From: an uncultured Dyadobacter sp.
GTDB taxonomy: Bacteria; Bacteroidota; Bacteroidia; Cytophagales; Spirosomataceae
Length of the DNA: 64,000 nt
Direction of reading: 5' to 3'
Assembly: GCF_946482605.1 (NCBI RefSeq)
Contig: NZ_CAMLSE010000002.1
Span: 1 to 64,000 of the forward strand
The notes under the pieces are model-generated. The model saw only the letters and a program-made list of their open reading frames with translations, ran no database searches and was not told the DNA's origin. Both the position numbers and the translations under genes were made by a program. Shown here in pieces: positions 10,825 to 20,109 of this stretch (its first letter is position 1; each line of letters begins with the position of its first letter).

Positions 10825-11355
10825 TTACCATTTGAACATGGGCAGCGGATTCAATGGATGGAGGAAAAAATTACGCAGGATTTTACGCAGCAGAAATAAA
10901 TGAAAACCCCGGTTAGGAAGCGCTCTCCGGTTCCGGCGAAGCACCCTTTTGTCGATTCCGAAGGACAATATACCCAGCGACACGTCGATCCAGTCTGCTT
11001 TTCTGAACGTTTCTACCGAACCCGCGAACGATCCTCGATACTTCCCGATTTTGTGATGCCAGTCAATCATCAGGCTGATCTCCGCTTCCAGGCTTTCCCT
11101 GCCGTTGCTGTTCAGGTAGGTCCTGACTTGCTGAATGGACGGATCGAGGTAGTCGATCGTCCGGTCGGTCCAGATCCCGATGTCGTGAAAGACGGCAGCA
11201 ATGGCGTAGGCTTCAAAATTTGCCACGTCGTGATCGAGCAGCCTGCAATTCAGGTAGACCCTGTATACATGGTTCTTATATTTCGGCAGATCGCTTCCGA
11301 TCTGCGGCCCGAATTCTGCCAGCAGGCTTTCAATGAGGGGTTCTTTATCGATCAT
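10825..11355 (-). CDS. HD-domain phosphohydrolase-like protein
   Basis: 176 residues, read as a metal-dependent HD hydrolase. The metal ligands are visible as H29 (KNHVYR), H57-D58 (AVFHDIGIW) and D121 (FRKADWID), in the normal spacing for the superfamily. The C-terminus is basic (RRNRRALPNRGFHLFLLRKI) and may contact membrane or nucleic acid. Such small HD proteins often act on nucleotides, but no substrate can be assigned. The N-terminal MIDKEPLIESLLAEFG fits a real start. It is monocistronic, with long intergenic gaps on both sides. Confidence 0.8.
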   Translation of the reverse strand: MIDKEPLIESLLAEFGPQIGSDLPKYKNHVYRVYLNCRLLDHDVANFEAYAIAAVFHDIGIWTDRTIDYLDPSIQQVRTYLNSNGRESLEAEISLMIDWHHKIGKYRGSFAGSVETFRKADWIDVSLGILSFGIDKRVLRRNRRALPNRGFHLFLLRKILRNFFLHPLNPLPMFKW

Positions 11356-11664
11356 GGCGGTTGGTTTTTCTGCGGGCTACGCTTTGATCAGATGCCCGGT
11401 TACAGAAAGGTTGAGTGGATGCCACTTAATCATGAATTTCGGGCATATAAATGCAAATTACGTCGCGACTGCACAAATACGCATGCGTAAAATCCCTCTA
11501 TTCGACACGTAACTCTACTTTATTTAATTCCAACACATACTGCACATTAGTACATTTTACGAGCCGCTCACCGTAACAGGTTTGCAGTGCCTGCCTGGAA
11601 AAACTGCCACGCTGCTCATCAATCGCGTGTCTGTACCGAAAAATGCTCAACAACACCTGTGCAC
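11356..11664. other. Intergenic region, divergent promoters expected
   Basis: 309 bases between the HD gene (minus) and the acyltransferase gene (plus). It is AT-rich around 11500-11560, where promoters for the plus-strand gene pair would be expected, but I could not pick a convincing -7/-33 pair. In-frame coding extends up to 11587 ahead of the chosen acyltransferase start; its composition (Cys- and His-rich) looks non-coding. No repeat or RNA gene was seen. Confidence 0.5.
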
Positions 11665-12855
11665 ATGACTCAAAAATTTACATCAACGATCTCTGAAAAA
11701 AACGAACGGATCTTTGGACTGGACCTGATGAGGGCGTGCTCCATCATCATGGTATTCCTGTCGCATTCGATGCCATTAAATCCATTCGACAAAATGTTTC
11801 CCTTCGGGTGGCTAGGTATGGGCGTCGAAGCATTTTTTGTCCTGAGCGGTTTCCTGATCGGACGCATCATCATGCGCACCGTACTCGTTCCCGCGATCAG
11901 CTGGCAGGCTGTGAAAGTCTTTTGGGTAAACCGCTGGTTAAGGACACTGCCGGCTTATTTAGTCGCGTTTACGATCTACTTTTTCTTCTCGGAAGCGACC
12001 CGCCACCGGTTTGTCTACCTTGTTTTTGCGCAAAACATCCTGACGCCCATTCCCGACTTCTTCCCGCATTCGTGGAGCCTGGCTGTCGAGGAATGGTTTT
12101 ACCTGCTCTTTCCGGCCGCATTAATGGTCATCGCATTGTCCCCAAAACGCCGCAGCCGGCATCACATATACCTTGCGGGCATAGGCGCATTTATTATTTT
12201 CGGGTTGCTGACCAAGGCCGCTTACCACTGGATGTATCAGCAAAATCTGTTTACGGATCTTTTGAACAAAGGAGTCCTGGCTGCGGGCTGGAAGGTTTTC
12301 GTGCCCCCATCCGGGCATTGGGATACCATGCGAAAAATGGTGATGTTCCGCATCGACGCCATTGCTTACGGGTGCCTGACAGGGTATTTACTTGAAAAAT
12401 ACCACCTGTCCCAAAAAATCAGGCTGGTCCTGCTCGTGGCTGGTTGTGTAGGCCTGATGATCCTTTTTCAGGTGGTGAATCACACGGTCGCGGGCGGCAA
12501 ATCCGGTTTTTTCGTGGATGTACTGATGCTGCCCGCATTCTGCTGCACATTCGCTTTGATGCTCCCGTATGCGATCACTTGCCCGCGCCCCGGCAAATGG
12601 GCCGTCAAAGTGATCACGAGCGTCAGCCAGACCTCCTACTCCTTCTATCTGATGCATTTGCTGATCATCGAAAAAGTGATCAGCTGGTATAGGGAAAGTC
12701 AGCCTGATGTGCCTGCATCCCGGTGGGCATTCTTCATCGGTACGTATATTTTCATATATTTGGTCTCCTATTTGATGTACCAGTTCGTGGAGTTACCATT
12801 TATGAATTACCGAAGGAAGTTATTCCCCCAATCAGTTCCTGTCAGCAGATTATGA
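11665..12855 (+). CDS. Acyltransferase 3 family integral membrane protein
   Basis: 396 residues from the Met at 11665. The N-terminus carries the family signature FGLDLMRACSIIMVFLSHS, including the R and H thought to be catalytic in OafA/NolL-type O-acyltransferases, then WLGMGVEAFFVLSGFLIGRI. About ten hydrophobic segments follow. SWSLAVEEWFYLLFP at mid-protein and the C-terminal YSFYLMHLL fit the family. It most likely transfers acyl groups to a surface or periplasmic glycan. The stop codon overlaps the next gene's start as ATGA (12852-12855), so the two are very probably translated together, and the pair may add and trim acyl groups on one substrate. Confidence 0.92.
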   Translation: MTQKFTSTISEKNERIFGLDLMRACSIIMVFLSHSMPLNPFDKMFPFGWLGMGVEAFFVLSGFLIGRIIMRTVLVPAISWQAVKVFWVNRWLRTLPAYLVAFTIYFFFSEATRHRFVYLVFAQNILTPIPDFFPHSWSLAVEEWFYLLFPAALMVIALSPKRRSRHHIYLAGIGAFIIFGLLTKAAYHWMYQQNLFTDLLNKGVLAAGWKVFVPPSGHWDTMRKMVMFRIDAIAYGCLTGYLLEKYHLSQKIRLVLLVAGCVGLMILFQVVNHTVAGGKSGFFVDVLMLPAFCCTFALMLPYAITCPRPGKWAVKVITSVSQTSYSFYLMHLLIIEKVISWYRESQPDVPASRWAFFIGTYIFIYLVSYLMYQFVELPFMNYRRKLFPQSVPVSRL

Positions 12856-14000
12856 AACAACAATTGCTAGTTATTCTTTTGGCAATTGTGGCCGTTTCGT
12901 GTGATGGAAATAAAAATACGCCTGCGCCGGTGGAGCAAGAGAAGCCGGACACTACTCAAACAGATTGCGTGAAATGCGACAGCCCGCTTTCACAGCTCGA
13001 TTCCATTCCGGTATCCAATCTTAATCTGGACGTCAAGAAGCTGATATTCCGGGATGGCACTGGCGTTCCCCTGGTCAATGCCAAGCCCTACCAGTACGTG
13101 GCGCGTTTATCATTCTATAATTTCCTGAAGAAGAACGCAGCCAGCTATGACAGGAACCTTATGGTTTTTGTAGGGCGCCGTGATACGACACTCTTTGGTT
13201 ACCGCCAGGGAATTTATGACGCCGATACGCGTTTGCCTATCATGTCGGCATCCAAGGCGGTTACCGCCGCCGTCATCATGAGCATTGTAGAATCGGGAAA
13301 ACTGACGCTTGACGATAAGGTAAGCAAATACATTCCCTCATTCAACAACGAGAAAAAGGCCATTACGATCCGGCAGTTGCTTTCGCATACGTCAGGCATT
13401 GTGGTGGAATCCCCTTTTGACGAGCGCAGCAACCTCACTCTTCAGCAAAATATCGACAGCATTGCGCTGAGAACCCAGCTGCTGTTTACCCCAGGCAAGT
13501 CTGCGCTTTATGGCAGCGTGGCGTACAGCGTGGCGTCCCGCGTAGCCGAGGTGGTAGAGCAAAAGCCCTGGGCGCAGATCTTCCAGGAGCGCATCGGTTC
13601 CAAATGTGGGATGCAGAAAGTGGTGTACAGTCCCGGCCACCCTGCCAATCCGGCAACGGGTTACGGCATCGTGTGCTCAATGAACGAATACCTCCGGTTC
13701 CTGACCATGCTTTATAACAAAGGCACCTATGGCGGTGTGCAGGTTTTGAAACCGGCATCTGTGGAAACGATGGAGGTGGATCAGAGCAACAATGTCGACG
13801 TTACCTATGGTCTGGGGCTTTTCCGGTATGAATTCGAATACAACAATGCCACCGAAGTGGCGTGCCTGAGCGCGACGGGCATTCATGGGTGGATCAACCG
13901 GAAAAAGAATTTCTACGGCTTAATATTTACGCAAGCCGGTTTCGAAAAAACGATCCTCGTCAACCTCGCATTCAGGCAACTGGTGCGGAATGAATTGTAA
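12852..14000 (+). CDS. Serine hydrolase, class C beta-lactamase family lipoprotein
   Basis: 382 residues. The start at 12852 is fixed by the ATGA overlap with the acyltransferase and by an immediate lipoprotein signal: MKQQLLVILLAIVAVSCDG with lipobox Cys17. The catalytic SxxK is S132-A-S-K135 (MSASKAVTAA). SALYGSVAYSVAS matches the Y-x-S/N element, and HTSGIV and GIHGW complete the usual family pattern. It is predicted to be periplasmic or outer-membrane anchored. The family includes esterases, D-aminopeptidases and carboxypeptidases as well as lactamases; given its neighbour, an esterase or de-acylase of a surface glycan is more likely than antibiotic hydrolysis. A perfect hairpin terminator follows. 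Confidence 0.88.
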   Translation: MKQQLLVILLAIVAVSCDGNKNTPAPVEQEKPDTTQTDCVKCDSPLSQLDSIPVSNLNLDVKKLIFRDGTGVPLVNAKPYQYVARLSFYNFLKKNAASYDRNLMVFVGRRDTTLFGYRQGIYDADTRLPIMSASKAVTAAVIMSIVESGKLTLDDKVSKYIPSFNNEKKAITIRQLLSHTSGIVVESPFDERSNLTLQQNIDSIALRTQLLFTPGKSALYGSVAYSVASRVAEVVEQKPWAQIFQERIGSKCGMQKVVYSPGHPANPATGYGIVCSMNEYLRFLTMLYNKGTYGGVQVLKPASVETMEVDQSNNVDVTYGLGLFRYEFEYNNATEVACLSATGIHGWINRKKNFYGLIFTQAGFEKTILVNLAFRQLVRNEL

Positions 14001-14043
14001 ATCAGGCCGGTAATGAAGCAAATGCGCTCATTACCGGCCTGAT
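14001..14043. terminator. Bidirectional terminator, perfect 16-bp stem
   Basis: ATCAGGCCGGTAATGA (14001-14016) pairs perfectly with its reverse complement at 14028-14043, with an 11-base loop. It starts directly after the serine hydrolase stop codon and lies 28 bases from the 3' end of the convergent efflux operon. Confidence 0.8.
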
Positions 14044-14070
14044 ACCATTTACATCACTGAATTAATTACA

Positions 14071-15486
14071 TCAGTTCTCGTCGCCGCCACCCAGAGCCCG
14101 ATACAAGTCCGTCAGGGCGTTGAATTTCTCCCTATTGATTCCGATCGCTTCCAGATCATTCTGCAATGCATTGTTCTGCGCGGTAATTACTTCCAGATAA
14201 GTCGCCATGCCACTTTGGTACAAAACCATGGCAGCTTGGTTCGCCCTGGCCAGGTATGCCTTTTTCTCGCCTGCCAGTTGCAGCCGCTGCTCCGCGTACT
14301 CCGACTTCGCCAGGGCGTCCGACACTTCCCCTACGGCCGTCAGCACCGATTGCCGGAACTGCACCGCCGCTTTCTCCTGCTCGATCTGTGCTATTTCGTG
14401 GGCTGTTTTCAATGTTTTTTGCTGGAAAATCGGTTGAACGAGATTGACGCCGATCGTTTTCACCATCGAACCCGGAAGGTCGAACCAGGCATTGAACTTG
14501 AATGAATTGGCCCCGACCGACGGCGTGAGACTGATGGCAGGATACATGGCCGCCTTTGCCAGGCCGGTTTGGGAGTTGGCTGCGATCACTGCAAACTCCG
14601 CCGCTTTCACATCGGGCCTGCGGCTCAGCAAGCGGGCAGGTACCTCAGCAGGGAGTGCCATACCGGCAGTCAATGCCGCCGCCGCACCGGTCCTTTGAAT
14701 GCTGTCCGGATAGCCGCCGCAAAGGATGCTCAATGCATTTTCCTGCACCGCAATGTCCTGCAATGCAAGAGGGACCAGCAATTCGGCCGTTTTCTTCTGC
14801 GCCTCGGCCTGCTCCAATGCCAGCGAGTTCACCTGCGCCGACTCGTACTGCAACCGGATCATATGCAGCGTGCTGTCACCCAGTTCCACATTGCGCTGCG
14901 CGATCTTCATCTGTTCATCGAGTGTGATCAGGTTATAATAGGCCTGCGCGACCTGCACAATGATGCGTGTCCTGAGTGCCGACAGGTTTTCTTTCTGGGC
15001 GAAATAATTGGCGAGTGCCCCTTCTTTCTGCATCCTGGTTTTGCCCCAGATATCAGCCTCCCAGTTCACCCGGATCGACGCGTTGTAGTCGTCCATATAG
15101 CTTGTTCCCAGAAACTGGTCGCTGAGCGAACCGTTGAGCGAGTTGGTCGAAAGCCAGGTCCGGTTCGCCCCTACGTTCAGGTCAACGGTGGGCATCAGGC
15201 CCAGTTTGGCCCGCTTGTAGGTGAGATCCAGCTGCTGCATGGTCATCATCGCCACGGCAATATCATTATTCTTTACCAATGCCTTTTCGATCAGCCCCGT
15301 CAATGCGGAATCACGGAAGAAGGTCCGCCAGGACAAGTTCACGGAATCGGCCGTCAGGGCTACATTTTGCCTGTATTGCTCCGGCATGTTCAGCTCGGAG
15401 CGGCTGTACTCCTTTCCTACCCGGCAGGCGGAAAGGGACAATGCCAGGGCGAGGCTACCCCATATATATCGATTGGTTGTTTTCAT
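14071..15486 (-). CDS. RND efflux outer-membrane lipoprotein (TolC/NodT family)
   Basis: 471 residues, last gene of a three-gene efflux operon. The signal peptide ends in the lipobox LSLSACRVGKEY, so it is a NodT/CusC-type outer membrane factor. The segment SVNLSWRTFFRDSALTGLIE starts the TolC-like region, and two helical repeats follow (residues ~80-250 and ~290-460). LSRRPDVKAAEF is a hallmark of the family, followed by LAKAAMYPAISL. It forms the outer-membrane channel for the pump at 15489, separated by only two bases. Substrates cannot be read from the sequence. Confidence 0.94.
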   Translation of the reverse strand: MKTTNRYIWGSLALALSLSACRVGKEYSRSELNMPEQYRQNVALTADSVNLSWRTFFRDSALTGLIEKALVKNNDIAVAMMTMQQLDLTYKRAKLGLMPTVDLNVGANRTWLSTNSLNGSLSDQFLGTSYMDDYNASIRVNWEADIWGKTRMQKEGALANYFAQKENLSALRTRIIVQVAQAYYNLITLDEQMKIAQRNVELGDSTLHMIRLQYESAQVNSLALEQAEAQKKTAELLVPLALQDIAVQENALSILCGGYPDSIQRTGAAAALTAGMALPAEVPARLLSRRPDVKAAEFAVIAANSQTGLAKAAMYPAISLTPSVGANSFKFNAWFDLPGSMVKTIGVNLVQPIFQQKTLKTAHEIAQIEQEKAAVQFRQSVLTAVGEVSDALAKSEYAEQRLQLAGEKKAYLARANQAAMVLYQSGMATYLEVITAQNNALQNDLEAIGINREKFNALTDLYRALGGGDEN

Positions 15487-15488
15487 TT

Positions 15489-18400
15489 TTATCCGTTTAC
15501 AAGTTCGTCGGGACGTTTGCGTGAAACTCTTTCCTGCAAATACTGAAAGAGCATGTATAGGAGCGGGATCACAAATACGCCCAGCACCACACCGCTGAGC
15601 ATTCCCATGGCCGCACCGGTGCTGATGGATTTGTTCCCCGAAGCCGAACCGCCGCTGGCGAGCATCAGCGGGATCATCCCCACGATGAATGCAAGCGATG
15701 TCATGATAATGGGCCGGAGCCGCGCACGGGAGGCGTCCAGGGCCGCTTCGACGATCGATAGGCCCGCACGCCTGCGCTGCACCGCGAATTCGACGATCAG
15801 AATGGCGTTTTTGGCCAACAGCCCGATGAGCATGATCAACCCGACCTGAACATAGATGTTATTGTCCAGCCCGATGGATTTGATCCCCAGGAATGCTCCG
15901 ATCACACCCGTCGGAATGGACAGAAGCACGGCAAGCGGCAACAAATAGCTCTCATACTGCGCCGCCAGCAGGAAGTATACGAACAACAGGCTCAGCATGA
16001 GGATCAGCATCGTCTGGTTGCCCGAGGATTTCTCTTCGAGGCTAAGCCCGGTCCATTCGTAGCTGTAATCGCCCGGCAGTTTGTTAAGCACGCGCTCTTC
16101 CAGATTTTCCATGATAGAACCACTGCTTGCACCTGGCGCTGCCACCACATTGATCGTCAGGGAATTGTACAGATTGTACCGGCTCACCGATTCGGGCCCG
16201 TACACCTTTTTAAGGGTAACCATCGATTTGACAGGCACCATCCCGCCCTGGTCGTTGCGCACGAATATTTCGTTGAACGCTTCCTGATCAGTCCTAAAAA
16301 CACCGTCCGCCTTGACATTGACACGGTAAAACTTACCAAACCGCGTGAAGTTCAGCGACTGGTCACCCGCAAAATAGGTTTGTACCGCCCCCAGCATCGC
16401 GTCCACATCCACACCCATTTGCGTGGCCTTCTCCTCATCCACTTCCAGTTCAAGCTGCGGGTAGTCGGCGCGGAACATCGTGTAGGCATACTGCACGCCC
16501 GGCTGCTGCATGATCTGCCCCATAACCGTGTCAGCCATGGCTTTCAACGAGGCCGGGCTCCGGCCCATCCGGTCCTGCAACACAACCTCCGCCCCGCTCG
16601 TGATCCCGTAACCTTCCACCGGCGGAGAGCGGAACGCCATCACGGTACCTTCCTTTACCGTCGACAGTTTTTCGGTGATGATGCCCAGTATCTGATCGAT
16701 GTCCTGAACCTTTCCCCTGTTCTTTTTCTCTTTCAATTTAACAAAACCGGTTGCATAGGCGGCACTTGCATTACCGCCGAGGATATTAAAACCTGTGATG
16801 CTGGTATTGCTTTCAATGGCTTCGACGCCTTCCAGCAGCTTATCAATCTTATTCGCAGCCTCGGTCGTACGCGTCAGCGCGGTACCCGGAGGCATGCCCA
16901 GGCTGTATACGATGAAATTGTCGTCCTCCATCGGTACAAAGCTGCGGGGTGTGCTGTTGAGCAGGTAAACCGCAAAGCCGGTGATGGCGACGACCAGCCC
17001 TGCGGCCAGCCATTTTTTCCCAGCCAGAAACCGCACGCCGCGTACATATCGGCCGGTCATGCTATTGAACCCGGAATTGAATGCCGTGAAAAAGCGCTGG
17101 CTGAAATTCAATTTGACCGGTTCTCCCCCTGGCCCTTCGCCATGTACATTTTTCAACAGGAGCGCACAAAGCGCTGGCGTGAGCGTCAATGCATTGATCG
17201 CCGAAATGATGATCGCAATGGCGAGGGTGTATGCGAATTGTTTGTAAAAAAGCCCCGACGAACCGGTCATGAAACCGATCGGGATAAATACCGCCGACAT
17301 CACGAGTGTGATCGAAATTACCGCGCCCGTGATCTCGCCCATGGCGCTGTGCGTAGCGTCCCGCCCGCTCATGTGCGAATGCTCCATTTTGCTATGCACC
17401 GCTTCCACCACCACAATGGCGTCATCGACGACAATACCGATCGCGAGCACGAGGGCAAAGAGCGTCAGGATATTGATCGTAAACCCGAATGCGAGCAGGA
17501 AAAAGAAGGTACCCACAATGGCGACCGGCACCGCAATGGCGGGTATAATAGTGGAACGGAAGTCCTGCAAGAACAGGAACACGACGATAAACACCAGTAT
17601 GAATGCCTCGATGAGCGTCGACTGCACCTGGCTCGTACTTTCGTCGAGCCTGTCTTTCGTGCTCATCAATGTGTTATAACTGATGCCCGGAGGGAAGGAG
17701 CGCGACGCCTTTTTGATCTCATTCTTTACACCAATCTCGATCTCGTTCGCATTGGAACCCGAGGTTTGCAAAATGGCCACCGATACCGCATTACGCCCGT
17801 TATCCTTGTTGTTACCACTGTAACTGATCGACCCGAACTCTACTCTCGCCACATCTTTCAACCGCACCAGTTCGGTACCATTCCTTTTAACGATGATGTT
17901 TTCATACTCCTCGGGCAGGTATTTCTTTCCCTTGTACCGGATCACAAATTCAAGCGCGGCATCCGACTCTTCGCCCAGCTTGCCCGGCGCCGATTCCAGG
18001 CTTTGCCGTGCAATAGCGCCCGTCACGTCCGAAGGAACGAGCTGGTAGCCCGCCATTTTCTGCGGGTTCAGCCACACACGCATCGAGTAGTCTTTTGAAC
18101 CGAACACCTGGGCCTGCCCTACCCCGGGTACACGTTTGATCTGCGGGATCAGGTTGATATTCACGTAGTTTTGCAGGAACAGCTCGTCGTATTTGGCATT
18201 ATCCTCCGCAAATACATTGAAGATCATGATCATGCTGTTCTGCTGCTTGGAGGTGGTGAGTCCCATCCGGATCACTTCCTGCGGCAGGATCGGTGTAGCC
18301 TGCTGTACCCGGTTCTGGACGTTTACCGCAGCCTGGTCGGGGTCTACTCCCTGTTTGAAAATGACGCGCACCGAAAACGTGCCGTCGTTGCTTGCCGTGG

Positions 18401-18638
18401 AGCTAATGTACTGCATGTTCTCCACCCCGTTGATCTGTTCTTCCAATGGCGTTACCACCGAACGCAGTACGGCTTCGCTGTTACCACCGGGATAACTGCC
18501 GCTTACGAGCACGGTAGGCGGTGAAATGTCGGGGAAACGCGTGATCGGCAGGCGGGTGAGACCGATGATTCCCAGGATTACGAACACGACGGAGATCACC
18601 GTGGCCAATACCGGCCGGTCTATGATTCTTTTTAACAT
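15489..18638 (-). CDS. RND multidrug efflux pump, inner-membrane permease (AcrB/HAE1 family)
   Basis: 1049 residues, full length for HAE1-type pumps. The N-terminus is IDRPVLATVISVVFVILGI, twelve TM segments are expected, and two large periplasmic loops are present. The proton-relay Asp pair is seen in IGIVVDDAIVVVEAV, and the TM10 Lys in GLLAKNAILIVEFA. The end of the first periplasmic loop has FPPGISYNTLMSTKD. It exports hydrophobic compounds, driven by protons, across the envelope with the adaptor at 18666 and the channel at 14071; the three genes run in one direction with short gaps. Neither drug specificity nor a link to the divergent two-component genes is proven. Confidence 0.96.
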   Translation of the reverse strand: MLKRIIDRPVLATVISVVFVILGIIGLTRLPITRFPDISPPTVLVSGSYPGGNSEAVLRSVVTPLEEQINGVENMQYISSTASNDGTFSVRVIFKQGVDPDQAAVNVQNRVQQATPILPQEVIRMGLTTSKQQNSMIMIFNVFAEDNAKYDELFLQNYVNINLIPQIKRVPGVGQAQVFGSKDYSMRVWLNPQKMAGYQLVPSDVTGAIARQSLESAPGKLGEESDAALEFVIRYKGKKYLPEEYENIIVKRNGTELVRLKDVARVEFGSISYSGNNKDNGRNAVSVAILQTSGSNANEIEIGVKNEIKKASRSFPPGISYNTLMSTKDRLDESTSQVQSTLIEAFILVFIVVFLFLQDFRSTIIPAIAVPVAIVGTFFFLLAFGFTINILTLFALVLAIGIVVDDAIVVVEAVHSKMEHSHMSGRDATHSAMGEITGAVISITLVMSAVFIPIGFMTGSSGLFYKQFAYTLAIAIIISAINALTLTPALCALLLKNVHGEGPGGEPVKLNFSQRFFTAFNSGFNSMTGRYVRGVRFLAGKKWLAAGLVVAITGFAVYLLNSTPRSFVPMEDDNFIVYSLGMPPGTALTRTTEAANKIDKLLEGVEAIESNTSITGFNILGGNASAAYATGFVKLKEKKNRGKVQDIDQILGIITEKLSTVKEGTVMAFRSPPVEGYGITSGAEVVLQDRMGRSPASLKAMADTVMGQIMQQPGVQYAYTMFRADYPQLELEVDEEKATQMGVDVDAMLGAVQTYFAGDQSLNFTRFGKFYRVNVKADGVFRTDQEAFNEIFVRNDQGGMVPVKSMVTLKKVYGPESVSRYNLYNSLTINVVAAPGASSGSIMENLEERVLNKLPGDYSYEWTGLSLEEKSSGNQTMLILMLSLLFVYFLLAAQYESYLLPLAVLLSIPTGVIGAFLGIKSIGLDNNIYVQVGLIMLIGLLAKNAILIVEFAVQRRRAGLSIVEAALDASRARLRPIIMTSLAFIVGMIPLMLASGGSASGNKSISTGAAMGMLSGVVLGVFVIPLLYMLFQYLQERVSRKRPDELVNG

Positions 18639-18665
18639 GTCTTGATTTCAGTTTGGTTGATGCGC

Positions 18666-19811
18666 TTACTTGCCGGCTACTTCCGCCTCTGCTTTGCCCG
18701 GAACCACAGGGGCACCTTCGGCCAGGACATCGATCCGGTTTAATGCAATGCGGTCGCCTGCCGCCAGGCCGGCTTTGATAATGTAATGGTTTTTGACCCT
18801 TCCGCTCACCTCGATCGGCTTCATGGTGACCTTGTTACTGTCGGCCAGGGCGAATACGAAATACCGGTCCTGAATGTCTTTGACACTCGCCATCGGCACC
18901 GTCAGCGCAGCGGCCAGGGTTTTGGTCAGCACCACCTTGCCCGAGCCGCCGGAGCGCAGCAATTTGTCGGGATTAGGAAAAATGGCTTTCAGGGGAATGC
19001 TTCCCGTCGCCCGTTCGATGTTACCGCTCGCTATCTCGACCCGGCCTTTCTGCGGAAAGGTTGTCCCGTCGGCCATGATCAGGGCGACGGTATTCAGTCC
19101 CTCGTCGGTCTTACGGTCCTTGCTAAACGCGATAAAATCCGCCTCGCTCAATGAGAAATACACGAATACCTGGTCGATATCCGACAGGGTCGTAAGCGGG
19201 GTCGCGTCGGCCGGCGTCACCAGGTTACCGATCCGGTTCGGAATGCGGCCGATATACCCGCTGACCGGCGCCTTAATGAGGCTGAAGGCGGCGTTAATCT
19301 GCGATGAGCCTAATGCGGATTTCGCCTGTGCCACCTGCGCTTTGGCGGTTGCGTATGCGGCCTCGACGGTCTGCAACTGAATTTGCGACATTACTTTCCC
19401 GGCAACCAGCGGCCGGATCTTTTCCAGCTCGATCCGTGCGCTTTCCTCAGCGGCCAGTGCTGCTTTCAATGCCGCGTCGCTGTTGTTGACCTGTTCCTGG
19501 AACACATCTCCCTTGATCCGGAACAGCGGTTTGCCTTTTTGCACATAATCACCTTCGCGAACGTAGATTTCATCCAGGTAGCCGCTGACCTGGGCTTTGA
19601 TATCGACATTCACCGAGCCTTCGATCGATCCGGGGTACCTGGTTTCCAGCTGCGCCGCCCCCGCCCGTATTTCATGGAAATCGACGCTCACAGGTGCATT
19701 TTGCATGGGGGGTTGCTCCTGCTTGGGACCGCACGACGACATCCATACGACCAGGCCCAGCAGCAAAACCTGTTTTGTTTTTTCATGGCCGAAAAAAAAT
19801 CCTTGTATCAT
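18666..19811 (-). CDS. RND efflux periplasmic adaptor lipoprotein (AcrA/MexA family)
   Basis: 381 residues, first gene of the efflux operon. The N-terminal signal ends in a lipobox at VWMSSCGPKQEQ. The lipoyl/barrel-sandwich halves are VNVDIKAQVSGYLDEIYVRE and AAFSLIKAPVSGYIGRI, with a helical hairpin between them. The beta-barrel region follows (VYFSLSEADFIAFSKD), and the membrane-proximal domain ends near IALNRIDVLAEGAPV. The start at 19811 lies just before a run of eight T; a Met shortly downstream is in another frame, so the start codon deserves care. The adaptor links the pump and channel genes that follow it. Confidence 0.93.
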   Translation of the reverse strand: MIQGFFFGHEKTKQVLLLGLVVWMSSCGPKQEQPPMQNAPVSVDFHEIRAGAAQLETRYPGSIEGSVNVDIKAQVSGYLDEIYVREGDYVQKGKPLFRIKGDVFQEQVNNSDAALKAALAAEESARIELEKIRPLVAGKVMSQIQLQTVEAAYATAKAQVAQAKSALGSSQINAAFSLIKAPVSGYIGRIPNRIGNLVTPADATPLTTLSDIDQVFVYFSLSEADFIAFSKDRKTDEGLNTVALIMADGTTFPQKGRVEIASGNIERATGSIPLKAIFPNPDKLLRSGGSGKVVLTKTLAAALTVPMASVKDIQDRYFVFALADSNKVTMKPIEVSGRVKNHYIIKAGLAAGDRIALNRIDVLAEGAPVVPGKAEAEVAGK

Positions 19812-20038
19812 TTTTTAGAAAGTTGATTTTCGACACAAAAAAATGCACGTTTAGTGGCCGGAAGCGGTCTTATCTGACCGAAGTGTTGAATTTCGCTACC
19901 GAAACGAAGAATGGCCACACCGAATCCGGGGCGTTATTTTGCCGGGCCAAGCCACCGTTTCAGTCGCGTGCTCATGCACTTCGGTACCGTATTTCCACGT
20001 ATTGGATTAATTTTCCGGCAGCCCGGCCACCCTGATTT

Positions 20039-20046
20039 TATTTTTG
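20039..20046 (+). promoter_or_regulatory. Putative -7 box TATTTTTG ahead of the LytS-type kinase gene
   Basis: TATTTTTG at 20039-20046 matches the Bacteroidota -7 pattern TAnnTTTG exactly. No good -33 TTG stands at the usual 19-21 base distance; TTTC at 20012-20015 is the nearest. The box lies in the 298-base divergent region (19812-20109) between the efflux operon and the kinase gene, which otherwise shows no repeat or gene. Its position argues against the TTG at 20044 as a translation start. Confidence 0.35.
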
Positions 20047-20109
20047 TATGGGAATAATGCCATTGATCCTTTCCGGAAAGCGGTGTTCCCGACAAACCTG
20101 ACACAATGC

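Noticed and set aside
16380..18098. Long open frame of 572 codons on the plus strand opposite the RND pump gene
   Set aside because: It is antisense to a strongly conserved pump gene, its translation is rich in His and Arg with no motif, and it is an expected by-product of codon bias.
20044..20109. TTG start 66 bases before the LytS-type kinase Met
   Set aside because: The TTG is inside a TATTTTTG -7 box, and the extra residues are not family-like.
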